From contig NZ_BMFC01000006.1 of assembly GCF_014637725.1 (NCBI RefSeq), positions 62,001 through 126,000 of the forward strand: a DNA stretch of 64,000 nucleotides. The letters are read 5' to 3'. The notes under the pieces were generated by a model. It made no database searches. It was not told the DNA's origin and saw nothing but the letters and a program-made list of their open reading frames with translations. Numbering within the stretch: position 1 is the stretch's first letter; each line of letters starts with the position of its first letter. The position numbers were made by a program, and so were the translations under genes. Source of the DNA: Marivita lacus. Its GTDB lineage: Bacteria; Pseudomonadota; Alphaproteobacteria; Rhodobacterales; Rhodobacteraceae. Shown here in pieces: positions 25,565 to 35,026 of this stretch.

Positions 25565-26603
25565 CGGCATCCGCTGCATGTGGATGCGCGGCGGCACGTC
25601 CAAGGGGGGCTATTTCCTGGCCGAGGATTTGCCCGCTGACCGCGATGCCTTTCTGCTGCGCGTCATGGGCAGCCCGGATGCGCGGCAGATCGATGGGATG
25701 GGCGGGGCGGACCCGTTGACCTCCAAGGTGGCGGTGGTGAAACGGTCGGACCGCGACGGCGTCGATGTGGATTACCTCTTCCTGCAGGTGAATGTGGATC
25801 AGCCGCTGGTCTCGGAAGGTCAGAACTGCGGCAACATTCTTGCCGGGGTTGCGCCCTTTGCCATCGAACGTGGTTTGGTCGCGGCGCAGGACGGGCAGAC
25901 CCGCGTGACGATCTACATGGAGAACACCGGCCAGACCGCGATTGCGACGGTCCAGACACCGGGCGGCGTGCCTTGCTATGACGGCGACGCCGCCATCGAC
26001 GGGGTGCCCGGAACGGCCGCACCGGTGCCGCTGGAGTTTGTCGGCACGGCAGGCTCGACCTGCGGTGCGCTGCTGCCGACGGGCAACACGCGCGACAGGG
26101 TTCAGGGCGTTGATGTCACGATGATCGACAACGGCATGCCGGTGGTTCTTCTTCGCGCGTCCGATCTGGGCATCACCGGCGCCGAAAGCCGCGAGGATCT
26201 CGAGGCGCGTGATGCGCTCAGGACACAGCTCGAGGCGATCCGCCTTGCCTGCGGCCCGCTGATGAACCTTGGTGATGTGGCACAAAAGACCGTGCCCAAA
26301 ATGACACTGGTCAGCGCGCCCCGGCAGGGTGGCGTGATTGCCACGCGCACCTTCATTCCGCATCGCTGCCATGCCTCCATCGGGGTGCTGGGCGCGGTGA
26401 GCGTCGCCACCGCCTGCCTGTTGCCGGGGTCGGTGGCCGAAGGTCTGGCGCAGGTGCCAAGCGGCGCGGAAAAGCGCATGCCCATCGAACACCCGATCGG
26501 AGAGACCAGCATCATCGCGCAAGTGTCCGACACGGGCGAGGTCACATCCGCCGCCGTTCTGCGCACCGCGCGCAAGTTGATGGACGGCGTGGTTTTCGGC
26601 TGA
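25557..26603 (+). CDS. galD: 4-oxalomesaconate tautomerase GalD (PrpF family)
   Basis: This 348-aa protein is a PrpF-family isomerase with a diaminopimelate-epimerase-like fold. The N-terminus [22 protein letters not shown] and the later [23 protein letters not shown] are characteristic. GalD converts the keto and enol forms of 4-oxalomesaconate ahead of GalB. It ends 14 bp from the stop of the convergent RTX gene. A 2-methylaconitate isomerase role is less likely, because it is fused by overlaps to galB and galC and no methylcitrate genes are nearby. Confidence 0.87.
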   Translation: MSDGIRCMWMRGGTSKGGYFLAEDLPADRDAFLLRVMGSPDARQIDGMGGADPLTSKVAVVKRSDRDGVDVDYLFLQVNVDQPLVSEGQNCGNILAGVAPFAIERGLVAAQDGQTRVTIYMENTGQTAIATVQTPGGVPCYDGDAAIDGVPGTAAPVPLEFVGTAGSTCGALLPTGNTRDRVQGVDVTMIDNGMPVVLLRASDLGITGAESREDLEARDALRTQLEAIRLACGPLMNLGDVAQKTVPKMTLVSAPRQGGVIATRTFIPHRCHASIGVLGAVSVATACLLPGSVAEGLAQVPSGAEKRMPIEHPIGETSIIAQVSDTGEVTSAAVLRTARKLMDGVVFG

Positions 26604-26617
26604 TGCGGCGGATCGGA

Positions 26618-29600
26618 TCAAACCGCGAAGGGATCGTCCAGCACTCCGACCACCTGCAGGATGAACCCGCCGCCCGCTGCGGCAAGCGCGTCTGTATAAA
26701 CCGCGTCGGTTGCGTCGATGGCGGTCTGGATGCTGCCTTCGGTTCCGTCGAACAGCGCCATCACCGCAGCCGCATCGCCGACATCTGACAGCCCGTTTGT
26801 CACCGCGAAATAACCGCCGATATCGGTCTTGTCGCTCAGGTATTGCCGGTCCGCCGCCTGCTGATCGATGAACTCCTGGCTGGCTCCGGCGGGTGGCGCG
26901 GCCTTGGCCCCGCCGAGGATGGCAAGGATGAACTGGTCGCGTCCGACGCTGCCGTTGTTCAGCGCTTCGACCCAGAAATCGAACCCGTCCTGATCGGGGA
27001 TGCGGCCCAGCACGTTGTCATAGACCGCCGTGGCGAAATCGGAATTGCTCAGGTCCGACGGGTAGGTGGCGCGAGTCTCGGGCTGGTCGATGAAAAAGCT
27101 GGCGGATTGTTCCAGCGTCACCCCGTTCGCAAAGGCGGTGCCCCAGAAGGACAGCCCCACCGCGTCGGGCGCGCGGTTGAAATAGGCGATGTAAAGCTCG
27201 ATGAAGGTTTCCAGATCGGCTTGCGACAAGAGCGCCAGACCGCCGAATTGCTCGAGGCTGAAGGGCGCGCCGGTGAAATCCGTGTCGAAATCCAGTGCTT
27301 CGATCGCGGTCAGCGTGTCGGTCCCGTTGCCCCCCTCACGCCGGTCGGTGATCGTCACCGACGTCGGGCTGAGCGTCAGCGTGTAATGCGCCTGATCCCC
27401 GTCGAAGAACGCCGTGTCCGTGCCCGCGCCGCCGTTCAGGTCGTCGTCACCGCCGCGTCCTTCGAGAATGTCATCGCCATTCGCCCCTTCGAGCAGGTTT
27501 GCCGCCGCAGTGCCGCGCATCACGTCCGTGCCACTCGTGCCCAGCACGTTTTCGATGCTGGAAAACACGTTTGAAATCTGGCCGTTGGACTGCGTGACAG
27601 ACGTGATCTCGATGGCAAAGCTTGGAACGTCGTCTTCCGGCTCTGCCCCTGTGGGCAGGCGCAGCGTCAGGTCCGATGCGGCGCGGGCGTAAAGCGGGTT
27701 GGACAGCAGAACGTCACGCGGCGTGATGGATTGCCCGTCGAACTGGCGCGAGGACGTGCTGCCATCATCGGCCCAGACCACGCGACCCAACTCGACCTCG
27801 CGCGTCAGGGATTGCGCCTGCAGGTCGATCTCGAGCGACAGCGTGCGGCCACCCCCTTCGGCAAGGTCGGTGCCCCCGGAAAAATCGAGCGTATCGGCCC
27901 CGTCACCCCCATCCGCGAAGAACGAGCTTGCCCCGATCACCATGCGGTCATTGCCGCTGCCGCCGTAAAGCTCGTCCTGCGCCGTGGTCGAGTTGTGACC
28001 GCCCGCGATCAGGATGTCGTTGCCGCCACCTCCGGTGATCGTGTCGACGCCCGCGCCCCCGGACAGCAGGTTGGCCTGATCGTCGCCGGTGATGGCATCG
28101 TTCAGATGTGTAGCGAACACGTTCTCGATGCTGATGAGCGTGTCGCTTTCGCTGCCGCGACCGCCTGCCTGCCCGGCCAGATCGACAGTGGCGGCCGCAA
28201 AGACCTGTGCCACGATCTCGCCCTCGGCCCCGCCATAGCTGGCAAAGGCGTAATCCACGGTATCGGTCCCGTCGCCCCCGTCGAGGATGTCATCGCCAGC
28301 GCCGCCATTGATCGTGTCGTTGTCCCCTTCGCCCCGGATCGTGTCGCGTCCGTCGCCGCCGAACAGCTGATCGTCGCCGTCTCCGGCGTTGATCGTGTCG
28401 TTGCCCGCGCGGGTGATGATCCGGTCGGCGTTGGCGCTGCCCATCACGGTGTCTGCCGCATCGGATGTGACCAGCGCCTCGATGCCGGTGATGCGGTCGA
28501 GGTCGATGGACCTGTCCGATGTCGCGGTGCCATCGGCAAGGTCGACCGACACGCCTTCGCCGAACCGCGGCGCGAGGATCAGTGTGTCATATCCGTCACC
28601 GCCGAAGAGTTCGTTGTTCATGCGGGTGATGAAGAACGTGTCGTTCCCGTCACCCCCATCAGCGGTCACATTCCCGCCCGAGGTGACCTCGATCCGGTCG
28701 TCACCGATCCCGCCGAACGCATTGCCGCCATTGCCGATGATGATGATGTCATTGCCCGCATCACCGTGGAAGGTCGGGCTTTGGGTACCGTCGCTGGCGA
28801 CGGATTCCAGATGATCATCGCCGCCTGCGCCGCGAATGATCGCGTCTGATCCGGTGCCCCATGTCACGTAGTCGTTGTTTTCGCCCAGCAAGAATTCATC
28901 GATATTGTCGATGCCGAAACCGTCGCCCCGCGCGTCGATTTCACGGCCGGTGTAATCCTTGTCGGCGGCGACAAAGCGAAGGTTGCCGCTTCCGCTGCTG
29001 GTCAGAAGGATGAACCGCGCATCCCCAACAGGGCGCAGATCAAGCGTGTTAAAGCCGTTCCCGCCATCGAAATTACCCGCGATCCGACCGCCCTGAGGGC
29101 CACGTTCCGCGATCAGCAGGTCATCGCCATCGCCGCCCATGACGTCATCTGCACCCCACGAAAAGAGCGTGTCATTTCCGCCACCACCGCCGATGTCGAT
29201 CCGGTTCAGTGCCGTCCCGGCACCAAAGATCGTGTCCGCGGAATCCGATCCGATGAAATGCTCGATATTCAGCGCGATATCCGTGGCGATCACCTGTCCC
29301 GACCCGTTCAGCCGGTCGATCTCGCCCTCGGCGGCGCGAATGACGACAGGTCCGGTGGTGGCGCTGTCCTGCATCGCGACGTTGAGCATCCCCATGAAGA
29401 ACTGGTCGCTGGACAGGTAAGTGCGGATCTCGTCGCGCCCAGTCGCATAGCTTAGGGTGTCGATGCCCGCCTCGCCGTCATAAAGCTCGGCCCCGCCATT
29501 GTCCGACGTGTTCAGCGCGCCCAAGAAGTCGTTGCCGTCGCCGCCGCGCAGCGTATCGACGCCCTGACCGCCCCACAGCACATCGCGCCCGTCATTGCCG

Positions 29601-31537
29601 AACAGCGCATCATCGCCCGCGCGCCCCGACAGCATGTCGCGCCCCCGACCCGAGAAAAGTGTGTTGTCGCTGGCATTGCCGTAGATCTGCATCGAACTGC
29701 CATTCTGGATGATGACATTCTCGACATCGAAGACCTGGTTGATGTCGCCATCCGCACCGGCAAAGCCGGTTTCCAGATTAACGGTCACCGGCGCATTGCG
29801 CCCCAGATCGAACACCTGGAACGTGTCGCTGCCCGGTCCGCCATCTATCGCATCCACGCCGGTGCGGGGGATGATCAGGTCATTTCCCGGCCCGCCGAAG
29901 ATGAAATCGCGCCCCAGCGTCCCCTGGATGCGGTCATCCCCGCCAAGCCCGTAGACCACGTTCATGCCGTTCAGGACCTGACCGTTGATCTCGAGCCCAT
30001 CGACCAGCGTGCCGCCGGGAGTGAGGAAGATCAGCTCGCTTTCGTCGCTGGTCGCTTCGCCATTGGGGCCCGTAATGTCATCAAGCACCGACACACCGAC
30101 AACGGCGGCTTCGAACTGTTCCTTGGTAAAGGTCTCGGTACCGAAATCGAAGAACTCGACCTCGGTGATGATCTCGATGCCCTCGTTGAACCCATGCCCG
30201 CCCACGTCCGTATGGGTGAAGATCAGCTCGTTCGTGGCATCGTTGCGGGTGAAATCATATTCGGCCAGTTCGCCCGCAAACACCACCCGGTCGATCCCGT
30301 CGCCGCCGATGATCGTGTCCTCGCCTGCGCTGGCCACGATGATGTCATTGCCATCATTCGCCAGAACGAGGTCATCCCCACCCGCCGGATCGAACGCCTC
30401 GTCGGCGCCGGTGCCGTACATCGTGTCGGCGGTCGGATCGCCCAGACGCAGGGCAGGGCCGTTCAGCAGGGCCAGCGCGTTCAGTTCCAGCGTCGGGAAG
30501 GTGACATCGAAAATGTCGAACGCCTCCAGCGCCAGCTCGGTGAAATCGGGCACATCGAAGAGATTGAACTCAAGCTGATCCAGCAGGCTTTCCAGATCAC
30601 CGACCACACCGATGAACCCGTCGAAAAGGTCAATCTCGGGAAAGAGCGGATCAAGCAGGTTCGCCAGCTCCTCAAACAGCGCGTCGACGCCCAGCTCTTC
30701 GTTCAGAAAGTCGATGACCGGCCCGACCACAAGGTCGAACACCAGCCCGATCGCGTCCAGCAGGGGCTGGATGGGGCGCAGCGCGGATTCCACGATGTCC
30801 AGCACCACCCCGAGCCCGTCGAACAGCGCATCGAATTCGACAAGGTTGCCGAAAATCTCGTTGAGGTCGGGAAACCCGGCCACGTCAAAGACATCGAGGA
30901 TCTCGTTGAAGCGTGCTTTGACATCGTCATAGGCATCAGCGGCATCCTGCGCCGGGCCAAAGGCGACGTTGACCGGACGGACCAGAGTATCGGCAGAGGT
31001 GAACAGGTTTTCGAAATCACTCCGTCCCGGACGGCTGGTGCCCGCGTCGGGGTTCAGCGCTGGAATGCCGTCGGGCGTCGACACGCGGTCGAAGGCGCGG
31101 ACGATCTCGTCTATGCTGTCGCGCAGGTTGACCAGCGTTTCATCCGTGGACACGATTGCGGGCATGATGGTCAAATCGACCGCCCGGTCGGCGTCCGTGA
31201 TCCTTTGCAGGAGCGGTTCGATCGCCTTGGCGCGGTCCGTGGCATCCTTGATCTGCACGATACGCGGTTGCAGAATTTCGAGCACGTCCTTGAGCGCGCG
31301 CGATGGCCCCTGCAGCGGCGCCACGTTTTCCGACAGCTTCAGCGTTGTCAGAGCGGCCGAAAACGCGGCATCCGCGACCTTGATGATCGACCGAAAGGTC
31401 AGGTAGCTTTGCGAGGCCGTTGCCGCCGCATTCAGCGCCGCTGCCAGGTCTTCCGCGTCGGACCGGATGGTCTGAACATCGGTCGTCGTGGTCTGAAGGT
31501 TTTGCTGAAAATCCAGCAGGTCAGGTCCGGCCGCCAT
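26618..31537 (-). CDS. Giant RTX calcium-binding protein with DUF4214-like C-terminus
   Basis: This 1639-aa acidic protein has three parts. Residues 1 to about 380 are helical and without RTX repeats. Residues about 380-1430 carry roughly 25 glycine/aspartate nonapeptide motifs by eye, for example GGPGNDLII, GGDGNDTFF and GGAGDDILD, which bind calcium. Residues about 1435-1545 look like DUF4214, with two motifs YIAYFNRAPDAVGLSFW and YDNVLGRIPDQDGFDFW. Such proteins are normally exported by type I secretion using an uncleaved C-terminal signal; the end GGFILQVVGVLDDPFAV is compatible. No ABC transporter or TolC gene is near. The start has GGAGG upstream. Adhesin or surface protein is likely; a catalytic domain was not seen. 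Confidence 0.9.
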   Translation of the reverse strand: MAAGPDLLDFQQNLQTTTTDVQTIRSDAEDLAAALNAAATASQSYLTFRSIIKVADAAFSAALTTLKLSENVAPLQGPSRALKDVLEILQPRIVQIKDATDRAKAIEPLLQRITDADRAVDLTIMPAIVSTDETLVNLRDSIDEIVRAFDRVSTPDGIPALNPDAGTSRPGRSDFENLFTSADTLVRPVNVAFGPAQDAADAYDDVKARFNEILDVFDVAGFPDLNEIFGNLVEFDALFDGLGVVLDIVESALRPIQPLLDAIGLVFDLVVGPVIDFLNEELGVDALFEELANLLDPLFPEIDLFDGFIGVVGDLESLLDQLEFNLFDVPDFTELALEAFDIFDVTFPTLELNALALLNGPALRLGDPTADTMYGTGADEAFDPAGGDDLVLANDGNDIIVASAGEDTIIGGDGIDRVVFAGELAEYDFTRNDATNELIFTHTDVGGHGFNEGIEIITEVEFFDFGTETFTKEQFEAAVVGVSVLDDITGPNGEATSDESELIFLTPGGTLVDGLEINGQVLNGMNVVYGLGGDDRIQGTLGRDFIFGGPGNDLIIPRTGVDAIDGGPGSDTFQVFDLGRNAPVTVNLETGFAGADGDINQVFDVENVIIQNGSSMQIYGNASDNTLFSGRGRDMLSGRAGDDALFGNDGRDVLWGGQGVDTLRGGDGNDFLGALNTSDNGGAELYDGEAGIDTLSYATGRDEIRTYLSSDQFFMGMLNVAMQDSATTGPVVIRAAEGEIDRLNGSGQVIATDIALNIEHFIGSDSADTIFGAGTALNRIDIGGGGGNDTLFSWGADDVMGGDGDDLLIAERGPQGGRIAGNFDGGNGFNTLDLRPVGDARFILLTSSGSGNLRFVAADKDYTGREIDARGDGFGIDNIDEFLLGENNDYVTWGTGSDAIIRGAGGDDHLESVASDGTQSPTFHGDAGNDIIIIGNGGNAFGGIGDDRIEVTSGGNVTADGGDGNDTFFITRMNNELFGGDGYDTLILAPRFGEGVSVDLADGTATSDRSIDLDRITGIEALVTSDAADTVMGSANADRIITRAGNDTINAGDGDDQLFGGDGRDTIRGEGDNDTINGGAGDDILDGGDGTDTVDYAFASYGGAEGEIVAQVFAAATVDLAGQAGGRGSESDTLISIENVFATHLNDAITGDDQANLLSGGAGVDTITGGGGNDILIAGGHNSTTAQDELYGGSGNDRMVIGASSFFADGGDGADTLDFSGGTDLAEGGGRTLSLEIDLQAQSLTREVELGRVVWADDGSTSSRQFDGQSITPRDVLLSNPLYARAASDLTLRLPTGAEPEDDVPSFAIEITSVTQSNGQISNVFSSIENVLGTSGTDVMRGTAAANLLEGANGDDILEGRGGDDDLNGGAGTDTAFFDGDQAHYTLTLSPTSVTITDRREGGNGTDTLTAIEALDFDTDFTGAPFSLEQFGGLALLSQADLETFIELYIAYFNRAPDAVGLSFWGTAFANGVTLEQSASFFIDQPETRATYPSDLSNSDFATAVYDNVLGRIPDQDGFDFWVEALNNGSVGRDQFILAILGGAKAAPPAGASQEFIDQQAADRQYLSDKTDIGGYFAVTNGLSDVGDAAAVMALFDGTEGSIQTAIDATDAVYTDALAAAGGGFILQVVGVLDDPFAV

Positions 31538-31551
31538 GAGGCATCCTCCGT

Positions 31552-31567
31552 TGTCCGTAATTGGACA
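31552..31567. promoter_or_regulatory. Inverted repeat near the RTX start
   Basis: TGTCC and GGACA form a 5-bp inverted repeat with 6-bp spacing, located 15-30 bp upstream of the RTX start codon. It lies about where transcription would begin if the promoter proposed next to it is right. It could be an operator; the regulator is unknown. Confidence 0.3.
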
Positions 31568-31573
31568 TGACTT

Positions 31574-31604
31574 AAGGTAACCTGCGAGGTTGCGAGCCTG
31601 TCAA
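31574..31604 (-). promoter_or_regulatory. Putative promoter and operator of the RTX gene
   Basis: Read on the minus strand, TTGACA (31599-31604) is a perfect -35 hexamer; 17 bp further is GTTACC, a weak -10. The spacer holds an inverted repeat AACCT-gcg-AGGTT (31579-31591), and the 11-mer AGGTTACCTTA (31573-31583 complement) overlaps it. The same 11-mer occurs upstream of the OmpA-family/ppkA operon. Confidence 0.35.
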
Positions 31605-31646
31605 CGCTTTATCGACCGGGCATGGCATCAAATTGCCCACCCGCGC

Positions 31647-32438
31647 CTAAGCCGCGTCGACATCCTGTTCGAGCTGCGCCAGATCGGGAACCGGCAGCCG
31701 CGTCAGCACATCGTGGACCGCGGCGCGGCATTCTGCGCCTGCCCAATGACCTGCGACAAGCGGTTCGGTAAACCCCGGAGTGCGCAGGATCAGCCGCCGC
31801 CATTCATGCACCACGGTCACGCGCAGGGCGGTGCGGTGCAGCAGGCTCAGGTGCTGCAATCCGTCCTCGGTCAGCAGCAGGCCGAGCCGCTGAGCCAGAT
31901 CCCCAGCCGCCTCTTGCACCTCGGGAGGGCACAGCTTGTCCGCCACCCAGCGAGGCAGTGGCCCCACGGCACCCAGCGGCAACCGCAGAGTGTCACCGCC
32001 GGCCTCACCTGCCGTCGTGACAAAGGTTCTGGGTCCGATCTGAACCGCCGCCCTCGTGTCATCCATCGCCCGGTCAATCGGCGCCGAGGGGTCTTCGACC
32101 ACAAGGAACGCGGCAACATCCTCGGGCGGCGGGCCATAGACGCGGGGCCATGCGGCGTTGGTCTGCGCCCTGCCATGCGGCGTCAGGCCGTAGCGGGTTT
32201 GCCGCCCGGTGCGGTGGCTGTCGATCCAGTCTTCCTTGCGAAGCCTGTGCAGCGCCACGCGGGTCGCTTCGGGTTTGATCCCTATGACGGCAGTGATCGC
32301 GTTCACCGTCGCCCCGCTCAACCGGGCCTGAGGGGCCAGCGCCAGATCGCCGAACATCGTCACCAACAGCGACCACACCCGTGGCGCAGAGCGACCGAGC
32401 ACGCGGATCACAAGACGGTTGAACGCGACATCATCCAT
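31647..32438 (-). CDS. paaX: Phenylacetate-responsive repressor PaaX
   Basis: This 263-aa protein is of the PaaX family, a repressor of phenylacetate genes that releases DNA when phenylacetyl-CoA binds. The N-terminal winged-helix part contains RVWSLLVTMFGDLA and GIKPEATRVALHRLRKEDWIDSHRTGRQTRYGLTP, typical of the family, and the C-terminal part is the PaaX ligand/dimer region. It lies 38 bp downstream of paaZ on the same strand, so it is probably co-transcribed with paaZ and regulates its own level. The stop lies 109 bp from the RTX gene start. Confidence 0.9.
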   Translation of the reverse strand: MDDVAFNRLVIRVLGRSAPRVWSLLVTMFGDLALAPQARLSGATVNAITAVIGIKPEATRVALHRLRKEDWIDSHRTGRQTRYGLTPHGRAQTNAAWPRVYGPPPEDVAAFLVVEDPSAPIDRAMDDTRAAVQIGPRTFVTTAGEAGGDTLRLPLGAVGPLPRWVADKLCPPEVQEAAGDLAQRLGLLLTEDGLQHLSLLHRTALRVTVVHEWRRLILRTPGFTEPLVAGHWAGAECRAAVHDVLTRLPVPDLAQLEQDVDAA

Positions 32439-32476
32439 GCAGAAGCGATACGGGTTTGACGCTCAAACGCCAAGCC

Positions 32477-34525
32477 TCAGCGCGGGTCCGCATAGGCGTT
32501 CATCGTCAGCAGCTCGTATTCGGCAACGGGCGCGTCGTCCTGATTGCGCAGGATCACGTGCCAGCGCACCTCGCCATAACTTTCGGTGCGGCGGGTCTTC
32601 TGCCTGACCGTCAATTGTACCTTGATGCGGTCTCCGGCGCTGACCGGTTTCTGGAACCGCAGGCTGTCGAGGCCGGTATTGGCCAGCACCGGGCCTTCGT
32701 CCGGATCGACAAACAGTCCTGCCGCAAAGCTGAGGAGCAGGTAGCCATGTGCGACACGACCGGGGAAGAACGGGTTTCGCTTGGCGGCATCGTCATCCAT
32801 ATGGGCGTAGAACGTGTCGCCGGTGAAGTCGGCGAAATGTTCGATATCCTCGAGCGTCACTTCGCGCTCTGCCGTGTGCAGGGTCTCGCCGATCTGGACG
32901 TCGTCGAAATTGCGCCGGAACGGATGCGCCGGACCTTGGCGCGTGGTGGCCCCGGGCACCCATTGGCCGGTCACGGCGCTCAGGATGTTCGGGCTGCCCT
33001 GAACAGCAGTGCGCTGCATGTAGTGCAAGACACCCCGCACGCCGCCCAGCTCCTCGCCGCCGCCTGCGCGACCCGGTCCGCCATGCACCATGTGGGGCAG
33101 GGGTGACCCATGGCCCGTCGCCTCGGCCATGCTGTCGCGGTTGTTGAAATAAAGCCGCCCGTGACAGGCACCCGCACCCATCACCATTTCGCGGGCCACA
33201 TCCGGGTCATGCGTGATGACCGAGGCCACAAGGCTTCCCAGGCCACGGTTCACCAGTGCAATCGCGTGGCTCAGGTCGCGGTAGCCCATCACCGTGGCGA
33301 CGGGACCGAACGCTTCGGTCTCATGAACATGACGGGCTGCGTCGGGATCGGCGCAATGGTAGAGCATCGGTAGCAGGAAGGCGCCGTTGCGCGCATCGGC
33401 ACCGTGTACGTCGAACGTATCGGGGTCGCCGAACACGCGCTCGGCCTCCGTTGCAAGTGTTGCGCATTTGTCGAGAACATCGCGGCGCTGGGCGTCCGAC
33501 ACCAGCGGACCCATCCGAGTGGCTGGATCGCGCGGATCGCCAATCACAGTTTCACGCAGCCGGTCCGACACGGCGGCAAGCACCGCATCGACCTGCGCCT
33601 GAGGCGCGATGATCCGGCGGATGGCGGTGCATTTCTGCCCCGCCTTGGTGGTCATCTCGCGGTGAACTTCGGTGACGAAGAGATCGAACTCCGGCGTTCC
33701 GGCCACCGCATCAGGCCCGAGGATCGACGCGTTCAGGCTGTCCTGTTCCGCCACGAACCGCACCGAGTTGCGCAGCAGGTTCGGTGCGCTGCGCAGGCCA
33801 AAGGCGGTCTCGGCAGAGCCGGTGAAACTCACCACGTCCTGCGGGCCAAGATGATCCAGCAGGTCCCCCAGACCGCCGGTCACGAGTTGGAGTGCACCAT
33901 CCGGTAAGATTCCGCTCTCGACCAGCATCCGCACACAGGCCTCGGTGACGTAACAGGTGGTCGTCGCCGGTTTCACGATGGCGGGCATTCCGGCCAGCAG
34001 CGTCGGCGCGAGTTTCTCGAGCATCCCCCAGACGGGAAAGTTGAACGCGTTGATATGGACGGCCACGCCTTGCAACGGGGTGCACACATGCTGTCCGACA
34101 AAGCTGCCGCTGCGCGACAATTGCTCCACCCCGCCATCGACATAGACATGGCCGTCCGGCATCTCGCGCCGCCCTTTTGACGCGATCACGAGCATCGTCC
34201 CGATCCCCCCATCCACGTCGATCAGGTGATCTTTCTGCGTCGCCCCGGTGGAGAAGCTGAGGTCATACAGCACCTCTTTGCGCTCTTGCAGATAAAGCGC
34301 CAGCGCCTTGAGCATGCGCGCCCGGTCGTGGAACGTCATGGCCTGCAAGGCGGGCGCGCCGACCCCGGTGGCATGGTCGATCAACGCGCTCGCATCGACG
34401 CTGGACCGACCTGCCCGCGCCATCACCGACCCCGTCACGGCATCGCGGATCTCGCGCGCGCTGCTGTCCGGCGCAAGCCATGCGCCCGCAATGAAACTCT
34501 CCACGTTCCGAACTGTCATTCTCAT
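32477..34525 (-). CDS. paaZ: Ring-opening enzyme PaaZ (aldehyde dehydrogenase/oxepin-CoA hydrolase)
   Basis: This 682-aa protein is a fusion of an NADP-dependent aldehyde dehydrogenase (about residues 1-520) and a MaoC-type hydratase (about 540-682). The MaoC part opens the oxepin-CoA ring and the dehydrogenase part oxidises the reactive semialdehyde. The dehydrogenase catalytic residues are present: Glu260 in FVAEQDSLN and Cys299 in [10 protein letters not shown]. The hydratase part has [18 protein letters not shown] and [18 protein letters not shown]. The gene diverges from paaI across 58 bp. The start could be either of two closely spaced Met codons; the first is used here. Confidence 0.95.
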   Translation of the reverse strand: MRMTVRNVESFIAGAWLAPDSSAREIRDAVTGSVMARAGRSSVDASALIDHATGVGAPALQAMTFHDRARMLKALALYLQERKEVLYDLSFSTGATQKDHLIDVDGGIGTMLVIASKGRREMPDGHVYVDGGVEQLSRSGSFVGQHVCTPLQGVAVHINAFNFPVWGMLEKLAPTLLAGMPAIVKPATTTCYVTEACVRMLVESGILPDGALQLVTGGLGDLLDHLGPQDVVSFTGSAETAFGLRSAPNLLRNSVRFVAEQDSLNASILGPDAVAGTPEFDLFVTEVHREMTTKAGQKCTAIRRIIAPQAQVDAVLAAVSDRLRETVIGDPRDPATRMGPLVSDAQRRDVLDKCATLATEAERVFGDPDTFDVHGADARNGAFLLPMLYHCADPDAARHVHETEAFGPVATVMGYRDLSHAIALVNRGLGSLVASVITHDPDVAREMVMGAGACHGRLYFNNRDSMAEATGHGSPLPHMVHGGPGRAGGGEELGGVRGVLHYMQRTAVQGSPNILSAVTGQWVPGATTRQGPAHPFRRNFDDVQIGETLHTAEREVTLEDIEHFADFTGDTFYAHMDDDAAKRNPFFPGRVAHGYLLLSFAAGLFVDPDEGPVLANTGLDSLRFQKPVSAGDRIKVQLTVRQKTRRTESYGEVRWHVILRNQDDAPVAEYELLTMNAYADPR

Positions 34526-34583
34526 CCCCCTTTGCCTGCCTAAGTATTTGACCGGGCCCGAACTTCATGCAAGCGTCGCGTCC

Positions 34584-35012
34584 ATGACACCGGATGAACG
34601 GGCCCAGACAGCCGCGCAGAAAATGTGGCATCAAGACCACGCCTCGCAATGGATGGGGATGGAACTGGTGCATATTGCCGAAGGCGTGGCGGTCATGGAA
34701 CTGACCGTGAAGAAACACCATTGCAACGGTCACGGGATGTGCCACGGTGGAGTGATCTTTACGCTGGCCGACAGCGCCTTTGCCTTTGCCTGCAACAGCC
34801 GCAACCATGTGACTGTCGCGCAACACAACACCATCACCTATATCGCCTCGGGCCGGTTGGGGGATCGGCTGCGCGCCGAGGCCACCGAGATCTCTCTCAC
34901 CGGGCGCAGCGGCATCACCGATGTGCAGGTGACCAATCAATCCGGCGTGCTGATCGCCGAGTTTCGCGGGCTGTCGCGCGCCATCCGGGGCACCGTGTTC
35001 GACGAGGCGTAG
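34584..35012 (+). CDS. paaI: Phenylacetyl-CoA pathway thioesterase PaaI
   Basis: This 142-aa hotdog-fold thioesterase has the family motif HGMCHGGVIFTLADSAFAFACNS with the catalytic Asp63. PaaI is known to hydrolyse stalled or wrongly hydroxylated phenylacetyl-CoA intermediates and so frees CoA. The ATG at 34584 gives the normal family length; the frame is open further upstream into the paaZ promoter region, but this has no sequence resemblance to the family. It is followed by paaK after 14 bp. Confidence 0.93.
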   Translation: MTPDERAQTAAQKMWHQDHASQWMGMELVHIAEGVAVMELTVKKHHCNGHGMCHGGVIFTLADSAFAFACNSRNHVTVAQHNTITYIASGRLGDRLRAEATEISLTGRSGITDVQVTNQSGVLIAEFRGLSRAIRGTVFDEA

Positions 35013-35026
35013 GGGAGGCGTCGCGC

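Noticed and set aside
25557-26603. PrpF-type isomerase of the methylcitrate cycle.
   Set aside because: It overlaps galC and follows galB, and no prpB, prpC or acnD gene is nearby, so the GalD role fits better.
27400-30400. Dense short direct repeats that at first look like a repeat array or CRISPR.
   Set aside because: They are degenerate, in frame, and encode the glycine/aspartate nonapeptides of the RTX protein; there are no equal-length unique spacers.
34584-35012. A longer paaI start at about 34308.
   Set aside because: The extra residues cover the paaZ start region and do not resemble the thioesterase family; the ATG at 34584 gives the normal length.
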